Below are positions 1-7,579 of a stretch of 58,462 nt of DNA, in pieces. A program made the position numbers and the translations under genes. Under the pieces are notes generated by a model. It worked only from the letters and a program-made list of their open reading frames with translations. It was not told the DNA's origin and did no database searches. The stretch is from assembly GCA_036387415.1 (NCBI GenBank), contig DASVTU010000016.1, positions 1 through 58,462 of the forward strand. Direction: 5' to 3'. Every line of letters starts with the position of its first letter. The stretch's first letter is position 1. Source of the stretch: DASVTU01 sp036387415. Its GTDB lineage: Bacteria > Acidobacteriota > Blastocatellia > Pyrinomonadales > Pyrinomonadaceae.

Positions 1-141
1 CAACAACGTCAACCTCGTCGTCAGCGGCAACACCATCGGTACGGACGCCGCGCCCGTCGGAGCCATTGACGCGACGTTCCAACCCGGCGGCGAAGTCGGC
101 CTCTCGATTGAAGCCCGTCGCGCCAACCCGAACGCTCCCAA
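1..141. repeat. Terminal direct repeat, left copy (circular overlap)
   Basis: These 141 bases recur exactly at 58322-58462, the other end of the window. The repeat lies inside the coding sequence of the giant surface protein, and the frame is preserved when the two ends are joined. An overlap of this size is what a de Bruijn assembler with k=141 leaves on a circular contig. I read it as an assembly overlap on a 58,321-bp circle rather than a biological repeat. Confidence 0.93.
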
Positions 142-2656
142 CCTGAACGCCTCGGTGATGAACAATTCCATCAGGAACAGGGGCGCGAACAATTCCAATC
201 CGTCGCTCGACCTGCGTGCGATCAACGACGGCACCGTCAGCTACACCGTCACGGGCAACAACATCAACAACCTTCAGGCGACCTTCCGCGAAGTGCGCGT
301 CATCACAGACGACGCGGCAACGCTCTGTCTCGACATGAGCGGCAACACCCTCGACAGCGGCAACGGTCTCATTAACGTCTCTGACGTGAACGGCGGCAAC
401 GTCAACGTCGAGCAGTCAAGCCTCGCCGCGCTCGCGGCAGCCAACGGCATCCCGGCAGGCAACGCCTCGCAGGCGGGCACACCAGTCTACGGCGTCGCTT
501 GCGCGATACCGCCGACAGGCGTCCAGAACGGCACCATCGGCCCCGGCGGCGACGGTGACGGCGAAGGCGGTGCTGAAGAAGAACCAACCGTCGAAGAACT
601 TACCATGACGGATAACCCCGCGACGGATAACAACGCCGCCAACGGCGACGCGGACGTTCAGACAGCATCCTTCTCAAACATCAGCTTGACGGATGATGCG
701 CGACCCGCACGCCGCAACCGACGCGATACAAACGCCGTCTACTTCGGCGCGCTCGGCACATCCAACGGACGCGAAGCCTCCTACGCTCCGGCGCGTTACA
801 ACGCACTGGAAGGCGACGCCGTTTACGGTCGCGAGGGACGCAACACACCGACCGCCACACGCGAAGTCGTCAGCCGCAACAACACTGCGACGAGCACGTC
901 TTCCGCAGTCGGTCGTCGCGCCGCGCAACAAGAAGGCGGCGGTGCGTATCCCCCGACGACTCCCATCAACATCGGCACGCTCAATCCGGGCGACAGCGTA
1001 ACCATCACCTTCAAGGTGACGGTTAACAATCCGTTACCCGGCGGCGTCACGCAGGTCTCGAATCAGGGCACGGTCTCCGGCTCCAACTTCTCCGACGTTC
1101 CCACGGACGACCCGTCCACAGGCGCGCCGAACGACCCGACCATCACCTTGATTCAGCCGCCGCCCGACATCTTCGTCCGCGACGGCTCGGTCAGCGAACC
1201 GTCCACCGGCTCGGCACCGATGACCTTCACAGTCGTTCTTTCGGCGGCCTCGACCAACACCGTCTCCGTCAACTTCGCGACGGCCAACGGCGGCGCGAAC
1301 CCGGCCACCGCGGGCAGCGACTACACCACGACGACCGGCACTCTGACCTTCGCTCCGGGCGAGAGAGTGCAGACCATCTCCGTGCCTGTCTTGGCCGATG
1401 GCGACACCTCCGAGACTGACGAGACATTCCTCGTCAATCTCGACACGCCGCTCAACGCCAACATCAGCGACGGGCAAGCCGTCGGTACGATTAAACTAAC
1501 GAGCGACCCCGGCACGACCATCATCAGCGAACTCCGCACCTCCGGCCCCGGCTCCACCGGAACTGGCGATGCCAACGACGAGTTCGTCGAGATTTACAAC
1601 AACACCGGCTCCAACGTCACCGTCTCCGTCTCTGACGGTTCGACGGGTTGGGCGCTCGTCAAGAGCGGCTCGGCGTGCGGCGCGACGCCCGTCATTATCG
1701 GCGTCATCCCGAACGGCACGGTGATTCCGGCTCGCGGACATTATCTCTTCGTCGGCAGCGGCTACAGCCTGGGCGCTTACGCGTCGGGCAACCAGACGCT
1801 CACCGCTGGAATTGAAGACGACCGCAACGTCGCTCTCTTCAACACGTCGAACCTCATCAACATCGGTTCGACGACGCGCCTCGATGCTGTCGGCTTCGAC
1901 CTCAACACGGGCAACAACTGCGACCTGCTCCGCGAAGGCTCGAATCTCGCGGGGGCGCTCGGCAGTATCACGCAGTACAGCTTCGTCCGTAAGTTCAATT
2001 CAGACCCCGCCGGAAACGGTGAATCAATTGACACCAACAACAGCTTGGCGGACTTCCTCGTCGTCTCGACCACAGGCGCGGCGGTCGGCAACAACCCGAC
2101 GCCCGTCCTCGGCGCACCGGGGCCGGAGAATCTCGCCAGCCCGATTGTGCGTAACCATCCCGTTATCTCGTCGCAACTTCTCGACCCGGCGGTGAGCAGT
2201 TCTGCTGCGCCAAATCGCGTACGTGTGACTGGCAACTACGTCGATGCGCTATCGGGTACGGGCAGTTATCCGGGCGGTACAATCAGTATCCGTCGCAAGT
2301 TCACCAACAACACGGGCAGCGACGTGACGCGTCTCCGCTTCCGCATCGTTGACATTACGACTCTCAACAGTCCGAATGTCTTCGGCGGCGCCACACAGTC
2401 TGACCTCCGCGCAGTAACCTCTGCGGACACGACTGCCACTGTGACGGGCGTCGGCGTTGTGACCGTCAAGGGAACGACGCTCGAAACACCGCCCGCGCAA
2501 CCCAACGGCGGCGGCGTCAATTCGTCGCTCTCCTCTGGAACCATCAACCTCGGCGCACCTCTGACGAACGGCTCAAGCATCAACGTGCAGTTCCTCCTGG
2601 GCGTCAAGAGCGGCGGTAAGTTCCAGTTCCTTATCAACATCGAAGCTCTGCCGTAA
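2..2656 (+). CDS. Giant exported repeat protein, C-terminal part (continues from 54912 across the circular junction)
   Basis: This is the 3' portion of a gene that starts at 54912 and passes through the terminal overlap, giving a protein of about 2,021 residues. The codon at 155 corresponds to residue 1189. Seen here in order: the end of a Thr/Asn/Gly-rich parallel beta-helix region; a low-complexity linker with an Arg-rich stretch (ARRNRRD); a DUF11-like segment ending near base 1160; a Calx-beta domain at about bases 1165-1500 (SDYTTTTGTLTFAPGE, DETFLVNLD); a lamin-tail-like domain at about 1515-1930 (DEFVEIYNNTG); and an unrecognised beta-rich C-terminal domain. There is no LPXTG, PEP-CTERM or autotransporter barrel at the end. 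It is probably a secreted or surface-attached adhesin-like protein. A strong terminator follows at 2684. The internal ATG at 155 should not be taken as the start. Confidence 0.9.
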   Translation, partial: NNVNLVVSGNTIGTDAAPVGAIDATFQPGGEVGLSIEARRANPNAPNLNASVMNNSIRNRGANNSNPSLDLRAINDGTVSYTVTGNNINNLQATFREVRVITDDAATLCLDMSGNTLDSGNGLINVSDVNGGNVNVEQSSLAALAAANGIPAGNASQAGTPVYGVACAIPPTGVQNGTIGPGGDGDGEGGAEEEPTVEELTMTDNPATDNNAANGDADVQTASFSNISLTDDARPARRNRRDTNAVYFGALGTSNGREASYAPARYNALEGDAVYGREGRNTPTATREVVSRNNTATSTSSAVGRRAAQQEGGGAYPPTTPINIGTLNPGDSVTITFKVTVNNPLPGGVTQVSNQGTVSGSNFSDVPTDDPSTGAPNDPTITLIQPPPDIFVRDGSVSEPSTGSAPMTFTVVLSAASTNTVSVNFATANGGANPATAGSDYTTTTGTLTFAPGERVQTISVPVLADGDTSETDETFLVNLDTPLNANISDGQAVGTIKLTSDPGTTIISELRTSGPGSTGTGDANDEFVEIYNNTGSNVTVSVSDGSTGWALVKSGSACGATPVIIGVIPNGTVIPARGHYLFVGSGYSLGAYASGNQTLTAGIEDDRNVALFNTSNLINIGSTTRLDAVGFDLNTGNNCDLLREGSNLAGALGSITQYSFVRKFNSDPAGNGESIDTNNSLADFLVVSTTGAAVGNNPTPVLGAPGPENLASPIVRNHPVISSQLLDPAVSSSAAPNRVRVTGNYVDALSGTGSYPGGTISIRRKFTNNTGSDVTRLRFRIVDITTLNSPNVFGGATQSDLRAVTSADTTATVTGVGVVTVKGTTLETPPAQPNGGGVNSSLSSGTINLGAPLTNGSSINVQFLLGVKSGGKFQFLINIEALP

Positions 2657-2683
2657 CCACCCGGACAGAGCCTCCGAACAAAC

Positions 2684-2725
2684 AGACCGCTTATCACTTC
2701 TCGTAAGTGATAAGCGGTCTTTCTT
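2684..2725 (+). terminator. Intrinsic terminator after the giant surface gene
   Basis: A perfect 16-bp stem (2684-2699 pairing with 2705-2720) closes on a 5-base loop, and the descending arm runs into TCTTTCTTTG. It lies 28 bases after the stop codon at 2656. It also rules out a longer start for the next gene, because the upstream candidate start at 2707 falls inside the hairpin. Confidence 0.9.
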
Positions 2726-2769
2726 TGTGCGAATTTCGTTTCGGTGAGAATCGGGATAGAATCACTCAC

Positions 2770-3279
2770 ATGTTGAGAACGCTGCCCGGCCTCGTCGTCT
2801 TGCTCCTGTCGTGCTCCGCTTGCGCCACCAACGGACGAAATGCCGAAACCGCACGCGCTCCGCGCGCGAACAGTTCGCCTTCCAACGCCGCCGTCGCATC
2901 TTCGCCCCGCGCGCCCGACATCCAATCCGACAAGACCGTGAGCAACGGTTCCGGCAAATTCAATCAATACAAGTTTACCTTCCGGCGAAACGGCAACAAC
3001 GCGACGGCGACTTTCGCTTCGCCGAAACTGCCGTGGCGCGATGCGTTGGTAGTTGCCGCCGCGCGAGAAATAATCGTCGCTGCTTTCAACGACCGCTCGG
3101 AAAATTTCCCGCGCCCCGTCCGTTGGAATTATGAGGGCGAACAGGTTAGCGCCATCAAGCTTGAGGGCAACGATTATGAGTTCGTCTTCGTCCCCGTCAG
3201 AGACAAGGAGAGCGCGGAAGGGACGAAAGAAGTTGCTTCAATCGTTTTTTGGAGATTGAATAAGGGCAGCGTCAAGTAA
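2770..3279 (+). CDS. Putative lipoprotein of unknown function
   Basis: A protein of 169 residues. The N-terminus is a short lipoprotein signal with two possible lipobox cysteines (LVVLLLSCSAC), followed by a disordered Ala/Ser/Pro-rich linker to about residue 60. A small globular domain to the end contains the segments FTFRRNGNNATATF and YEFVFVPVRD. I do not recognise the family. I start at 2770 rather than 2707 because the upstream in-frame ATG is inside the preceding terminator hairpin and would add a non-hydrophobic extension before the signal. It stands alone between a terminator and the AP2-like gene. Confidence 0.72.
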   Translation: MLRTLPGLVVLLLSCSACATNGRNAETARAPRANSSPSNAAVASSPRAPDIQSDKTVSNGSGKFNQYKFTFRRNGNNATATFASPKLPWRDALVVAAAREIIVAAFNDRSENFPRPVRWNYEGEQVSAIKLEGNDYEFVFVPVRDKESAEGTKEVASIVFWRLNKGSVK

Positions 3280-3474
3280 AAATTCGCGAGGGCTGACGAG
3301 TTGCTTCGTGCGGGGAGTAGTCGCTATCGGTCTGAGTTGATGACGAAGTGGTGGCGAGAATCACACGTCTTTATAACGGGGCTTGACAATAACTCCTGCA
3401 CACAGTACCTATTATCCATTCATTCAAAATTCATCCGAAAGGACGCTCGACTTCGAGCAAGCAAGTGTCTTTAT

Positions 3475-3975
3475 ATGGCTAAAAGTGGTCACAAGAATAT
3501 CAGTCGCATCGACCAACCGGAGCGCAACACGCACGGATGGTACGTGAGAGTCACCTTCGACGGCGCGCGTCGTGTGAAGTTTTTCAGCGATGCATCGTGC
3601 GGCGGCAAAGAGAAGGCTTTGGAGAAGGCCGTCAGTTTTCGCAACCAGTCGGAGAAGGAACTGGGCAAGCCGCGCACAGACAGATTGGTCATCGCGCGTA
3701 ACCCGCGCAATCGCTCCGGCATCACGGGCGTCCAACGCAAGACCAAAGTGGTCAAGACAGAGGACGGCGAACGCCTGACGAGAAACGTCTACGAAGTGAC
3801 GTGGAACCCCGAACCCGGACGCCTCGCACGCACGTGGGTTTCCATCGACGAGTATGGAGAGGAAGCGGCCTTCCGCCGCGCCTGCGCGATAAGGAGAGAG
3901 AAGGAGCGCGAGATGTACGGCACGGTCGTCCGCTCGAATTGGGAGACGAGCCTCAGCAAACTCTTCGCCGCCTGA
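3475..3975 (+). CDS. AP2/ERF-like DNA-binding protein with two related domains
   Basis: A protein of 166 residues with two related modules. The first, near residues 12-60, has GWYVRVTFDGARRVKFFS followed by an Ala/Lys/Glu-rich helix. The second, near residues 80-150, has SGITGVQRK, VYEVTWNPEPGR and TWVSIDEYGEEAAFRRAC. The pattern of a three-stranded sheet with WxV/TW motifs followed by an amphipathic helix (AA..A...R) is that of AP2 DNA-binding domains, which in bacteria occur in homing endonucleases, integrases and stand-alone proteins. No nuclease or recombinase domain is attached here. The start at 3475 is chosen because the upstream extension is not protein-like and contains a TTGACA at 3383-3388. 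It is a probable transcription factor or a relic of a mobile element. Confidence 0.7.
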   Translation: MAKSGHKNISRIDQPERNTHGWYVRVTFDGARRVKFFSDASCGGKEKALEKAVSFRNQSEKELGKPRTDRLVIARNPRNRSGITGVQRKTKVVKTEDGERLTRNVYEVTWNPEPGRLARTWVSIDEYGEEAAFRRACAIRREKEREMYGTVVRSNWETSLSKLFAA

Positions 3976-4052
3976 CATCTCCTTGCTCGACGGCGAAACA
4001 TTCTCGGCAGAGTCGCGTGTGAATGTTTGCGGAACGCGGGCGCGAGAGTCCG

Positions 4053-4961
4053 TCATGTTTGGCGGAGCAAACTTTTAAGAAGCGACGCATCGGCGACGGG
4101 CGTCGCGCCCGCTTGCGAAGCAATCCATGCTCCGATTCGATTGGCGGCTTCGCTCGCCGTGCCGAGCGGCGCACGACGTAGAAGAAAGTGCGCGAGTGTG
4201 GCGGCGAAGGCGTCGCCCGCGCCTATCGTGTCTTTCACTTCTACATGAAAGCCCCTGTGCTCGACCGTCTCGTCCTTCGTCAACAACAAACTTCCACCCG
4301 CGCCACGCGTCACCGCAATCAACTCGATGTCGTAGAGTTTCATCAACCGTCGGCATCGCGTCTCGACACTATCCCCTTCAAGTTCGAGCATCCCGGCGAC
4401 GGTGGAGAGTTCGTCGCCGTTGAGTTTGACCATGGTCGATAATTCGAGCGACTTGCGGAGCATGGCCGCGGTGAAGAAGGAATGTCGCAGATTCACATCG
4501 AAGACGCGCAGGGCGTCGGGGCGTGTGCGTTCAAGGAAGCGAATGATGGTGGCTCGCGCCTGTGTGTGGCGTTGGCCGAGCGTTCCGAAGCAGACCGCAT
4601 CGACGCGTGGCGACAACCTTTCCCAATCCGGCGTCCATTCCAAATAATCCCACGCCGAATTCTCATTCACGGCAAAATGTGCTTCTCCGCACGACGCGTC
4701 GATGCGGACACCGACGGTGCCCGTCGGGTGTGTTGCATCGACTTGAAGATACTGCGTGGAGATACCCAAACGTCTGAGACGTGCGGAGGCTTCGCGTCCC
4801 AACTCGTCCGCACCGATGCGACTGGCGACGACTGAATCGTCGCCGAGGAGATGCGAAATGTATGCGAAATTTGTCGGTGCGCCGCCGAGTTGTTTGCCGT
4901 CGGGCAGCAAATCCCAGATGAGTTCGCCGAGACCGACGACGATGTGTGAAGGGGAACTCAC
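4053..4961 (-). CDS. PfkB-family carbohydrate kinase (fructokinase-like)
   Basis: A 302-residue ribokinase-like sugar kinase. The N-terminal substrate loop GGAPTNFA lies at residues 26-33, and the ATP/anion-hole motif DTIGAGDAF at 244-252 carries the catalytic Asp250. The sequence SGEAHF-type lid and the NxxR segment (FDVNLRHSF) resemble fructokinases, but the sugar cannot be fixed from sequence. It phosphorylates a furanose sugar with ATP in the cytoplasm. Its ATG overlaps the stop of the upstream phosphatase gene by 4 bases (4958-4961), so it is the last gene of the STAS/RsbW/phosphatase operon. That is an odd partner and suggests coupling of sugar use to the stress switch, or simply read-through linkage. 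Confidence 0.87.
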   Translation of the reverse strand: MSSPSHIVVGLGELIWDLLPDGKQLGGAPTNFAYISHLLGDDSVVASRIGADELGREASARLRRLGISTQYLQVDATHPTGTVGVRIDASCGEAHFAVNENSAWDYLEWTPDWERLSPRVDAVCFGTLGQRHTQARATIIRFLERTRPDALRVFDVNLRHSFFTAAMLRKSLELSTMVKLNGDELSTVAGMLELEGDSVETRCRRLMKLYDIELIAVTRGAGGSLLLTKDETVEHRGFHVEVKDTIGAGDAFAATLAHFLLRRAPLGTASEAANRIGAWIASQAGATPVADASLLKSLLRQT

Positions 4962-6622
4962 GCGCCGTCGGCTGCTCCGCGTTTGATAACCATGAGGGTG
5001 ATGTCGTCGTATTGCGGAGTGGCACCTGCAAAGATGTCGATTTGTTGAAAAACTCTGGCGACGATTGTGTCCGCGCGTTCCTTGAAAATCTCTCGGAGGT
5101 GGATGAGAAGTTTCTCCTCGCCGAATTCATTTTCGGACGCGTCCTGCGCTTCGGGGATGCCGTCGGAAAAGAGCGCGAGAAGGTCGCCGGGTTGAAGTTG
5201 AATCGTTGCTTCTTCGTAGGGGAGTCCGGCGAGAAGGCCGAGCGGCGTACCCGTCGGCTTGAGCCATTCGGCTTCGCCGTCGCTACCGCGCAGGAGAAGG
5301 CCGCCGTTGTGTCCGGCGTTGACGTAGCGCGCGGTGCCCGTCACGGGGTCGAACTGGACGAGCACGGCGGTGACGTACTTATTCGATGGAGTGGTGGCAT
5401 GGAGGAGTTCATTGGTGCGCGCGGCGAGGTCTGCGAGCGAGGGGACGCGACCGAGTAGAGCGCGCAGAGTGGCCTGCATGTTGCTCATCAGGAGCGACGC
5501 GGGCAGACCTTTGCCGGAGACATCGGCGACGCAAAAGAGATAGTGATGATGGTCGCTAATATCGACGATGGGCAGCGCGTCGTAGTAGTCGCCGCCGCAC
5601 TGCCGCGCGGGACGATTGTGCGCGGCGAGGTCGTAGCCGTCGATGCGCGGCAGCGATTCGGGAAAGAGTTGTTGTTGAATCGTCGCGGCGAGGGCGAGTT
5701 CCTGTTCAATCTTTTTACGTTCGAGTGTTTCGCGAACGTACCATGAATTCTCGAAAGCGACGGCGGCTTGCGCGACGAGTCCGGTGCCGAATTCGAGGTC
5801 GGCATCTGTGTAGGGGACGTTGCCGAAGCGCGTGCCGAGGATGACGACGCCGCTCGACGCATCGCTTGAGCGCAGAGGGAAGATGAGCGCGCCCTGCTGC
5901 GCTCTGACGGCTTCCTTGAAATCGCCTTCGGGGAGGCTTTCGGTTGTCGCAGCTTCGGGCAAGGCTTGGAGCGTCGTCTGAAATTCTTTGAGGTCGGGAA
6001 AGGCCATGCCCTTCTGACGCAGCACGGTCGGATGCCCTTCGCGCCATGCGGCGACAGCATACTTCCGCACCGCCCAACGTCCGGCGAGCGTGAACATGAG
6101 AAGGCTGGCAACGGCGTCAGGTTCGAGCGTGGAAGTTAGGCCACGGACTAAATCGAGTAGCGCGCGGAGTTCCTGTACCTTCTGGTCGAGGTCTTGATTG
6201 AGACGAAAAGCCTCCGCGTGGGCGCGTGCGTTGGCGATGCCGCCCGCCGCGATGCCGAGCAAAGCCTTGAGAAATTCCTCCTCGCCCGCATCGACCTCTC
6301 CGCCCGGTGGGCGACTGATACCGAGAAAGCCTACGGGATGTTCGTCCTGTCCGATGGGAAGAATGAGTTGGATGCCTGCCGCGCGTGCGGCTGTTTCGTC
6401 GAAAGGTTCGCCCGCCTTCAAGCCCTTGATACCGCGCACCAGTGCGAGACGCATCTCGCCTTCGTCTTCGACCGCAATGAGGCCGCGACTGACGAGCAGG
6501 CGACCCATCACCGAGCGCAAGAGATGCCGAAGCAGGTCTTCGAGATTGAGTGAGGAATGAAGCAGTTGCGCCGATTCGAGCAACGCTTCTAAACGAATTG
6601 GGTCAAACCGTGCTGCCGTCAT
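4958..6622 (-). CDS. Soluble GAF-SpoIIE (PP2C-type) phosphatase, partner-switching regulator
   Basis: A 554-residue protein without membrane segments. Two GAF-like regions (about residues 10-165 and 180-320) precede a SpoIIE/RsbU PP2C domain at about 330-550. The metal-binding and catalytic motifs are intact: GGDYYD, ADVSGKG, NAGHNGG, FSDGIPEAQ and DDITLMV. Such proteins dephosphorylate STAS antagonists so that these can capture an RsbW-type kinase and free a sigma factor. The start at 6622 overlaps the upstream kinase gene by 20 bases and the stop overlaps the PfkB start, so translation of the operon is probably coupled. The GAF regions would sense a small ligand or redox state, which is not determined. 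Confidence 0.92.
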   Translation of the reverse strand: MTAARFDPIRLEALLESAQLLHSSLNLEDLLRHLLRSVMGRLLVSRGLIAVEDEGEMRLALVRGIKGLKAGEPFDETAARAAGIQLILPIGQDEHPVGFLGISRPPGGEVDAGEEEFLKALLGIAAGGIANARAHAEAFRLNQDLDQKVQELRALLDLVRGLTSTLEPDAVASLLMFTLAGRWAVRKYAVAAWREGHPTVLRQKGMAFPDLKEFQTTLQALPEAATTESLPEGDFKEAVRAQQGALIFPLRSSDASSGVVILGTRFGNVPYTDADLEFGTGLVAQAAVAFENSWYVRETLERKKIEQELALAATIQQQLFPESLPRIDGYDLAAHNRPARQCGGDYYDALPIVDISDHHHYLFCVADVSGKGLPASLLMSNMQATLRALLGRVPSLADLAARTNELLHATTPSNKYVTAVLVQFDPVTGTARYVNAGHNGGLLLRGSDGEAEWLKPTGTPLGLLAGLPYEEATIQLQPGDLLALFSDGIPEAQDASENEFGEEKLLIHLREIFKERADTIVARVFQQIDIFAGATPQYDDITLMVIKRGAADGA

Positions 6623-7061
6623 CCGCCTTTTGCTTTCTGATTCGTTTGAGCATGTGAAGCTCGTTCTTTTTGCCGGGTTCGATTTCGTAGTGAACTTCGT
6701 CCATGATGGTCTTCATCAGACGCATGCCGAGGCCGCCCGATTTACGGTCTTGAATGAGCCGTTCGAGTTCTTCCGGTTGAACTGAATCGGGGTCGAAGCC
6801 GCGTCCCGTGTCTTCGACATCAATCCGCAACGTCTCATCATCGAAGGTCGCGCGGACGACGACTTCCTTCGTCGTGTCGTGTCCGTAGGCATGTTCGATG
6901 ACGTTGGCGCAGGCTTCGTCCACAGCGAGTTCCAACTTGGCGACATCCGAACTTTCAAGCCCCGACTGTGTGGCAATGTTGGTGACAAACTCGCGTATGA
7001 GCGCGAGATTTTCGGTGGATGAAGGGACGTGGAGCGTAAACTTTTTTTCGAGTGCGGGCAC
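6603..7061 (-). CDS. RsbW-like serine kinase / anti-sigma factor
   Basis: A 152-residue GHKL ATPase. The N-box is NVIEHAYGHD, the G1 box is VEDTGRGFDPD, and the G2 region is SGGLGMRLMKTIMDEVHYE. The length matches the RsbW/SpoIIAB family, which phosphorylates a STAS-domain antagonist and sequesters a sigma factor or other partner. It sits 3 bases after the STAS gene and overlaps the phosphatase gene, the usual order for a partner-switch cassette. No sigma factor gene is present on this replicon, so its target must be elsewhere, probably on the chromosome. Confidence 0.93.
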   Translation of the reverse strand: MPALEKKFTLHVPSSTENLALIREFVTNIATQSGLESSDVAKLELAVDEACANVIEHAYGHDTTKEVVVRATFDDETLRIDVEDTGRGFDPDSVQPEELERLIQDRKSGGLGMRLMKTIMDEVHYEIEPGKKNELHMLKRIRKQKADDGSTV

Positions 7062-7064
7062 GGC

Positions 7065-7433
7065 TCAGTCCTCCCTTACAGGCGCGTCGGCGAAGCGTTG
7101 CACCGCGCCGTCCAAGTCGTCGCATAAATCGTAGAGTGCCTGAAAGCCCAGAATCTCAAAGACCTGTTTCACCTTCGGACTCAGTGAACAAATCTTAATA
7201 TCGCCGCCCTGCTCCCTGACCTCCTCGATGAAACTCATGAAGACGCCAAGCCCCGCCGAAGAGATGTAAGTGAGTTTGCTGCAATCGGCGATGATGCGTA
7301 GATGACCCGCGTCAATCTCGGACTGGATAGCCTTCTCAAACTCAGGAGCCGTGTGAGCGTCCAGATAACCCTCGACGCCGATGACCGAAATGTCATCTCG
7401 CATCGTTTTCTGAAGCGTAAATGGATTTGGCAT
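7065..7433 (-). CDS. STAS-domain anti-anti-sigma factor
   Basis: A 122-residue single STAS domain of the RsbV/SpoIIAA type. The conserved phosphorylation loop ISSAGLGVF is present, and the first Ser of this loop region is the family's regulatory phosphosite. The segment VGVEGYLDAHTAPEF-like at the N-terminus (VEGYLDAHTAPEFE) is also typical. I start at 7433 (MPNPFTLQ) rather than 7472 because GAGGG precedes it and STAS domains begin here. It is the first gene of the operon STAS > kinase > phosphatase > PfkB. Confidence 0.9.
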   Translation of the reverse strand: MPNPFTLQKTMRDDISVIGVEGYLDAHTAPEFEKAIQSEIDAGHLRIIADCSKLTYISSAGLGVFMSFIEEVREQGGDIKICSLSPKVKQVFEILGFQALYDLCDDLDGAVQRFADAPVRED

Positions 7434-7476
7434 GTCGCTTTTTCCCTCTGAAGGTGTCGATAACTTTAGCACAGCT

Positions 7477-7575
7477 AATACATAATTGGCTCATTAGCTC
7501 ATCGGCTCATTGACCCACTGATTCATTGATTTAATAACACAATGAGTCAATGACCCGATGATTCAATGAATAAAT
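7477..7575. repeat. AT-rich cluster of degenerate TCATTGA-type repeats
   Basis: The stretch between the STAS gene and the end of the neighbouring phosphatase holds GCTCAT three times at 8-9 base spacing. After that, TCATTGA, TTCATTGA, TCAATGA and TTCAATGA elements occur in both orientations. Several of these can pair, for example the CAATGAGTCAATGACC region with GCTCATTGACC. It lies upstream of the STAS operon and downstream of the membrane phosphatase, so it could end one transcript or serve as a promoter-proximal binding array. No clear T-tract is seen. Confidence 0.6.
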
Positions 7576-7579
7576 CCCG

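Noticed and set aside
3301..3474. Longer N-terminus for the AP2-like protein
   Set aside because: The 58 extra residues are not conserved-looking and overlap a TTGACA element; the start at 3475 directly precedes the first AP2-like module.
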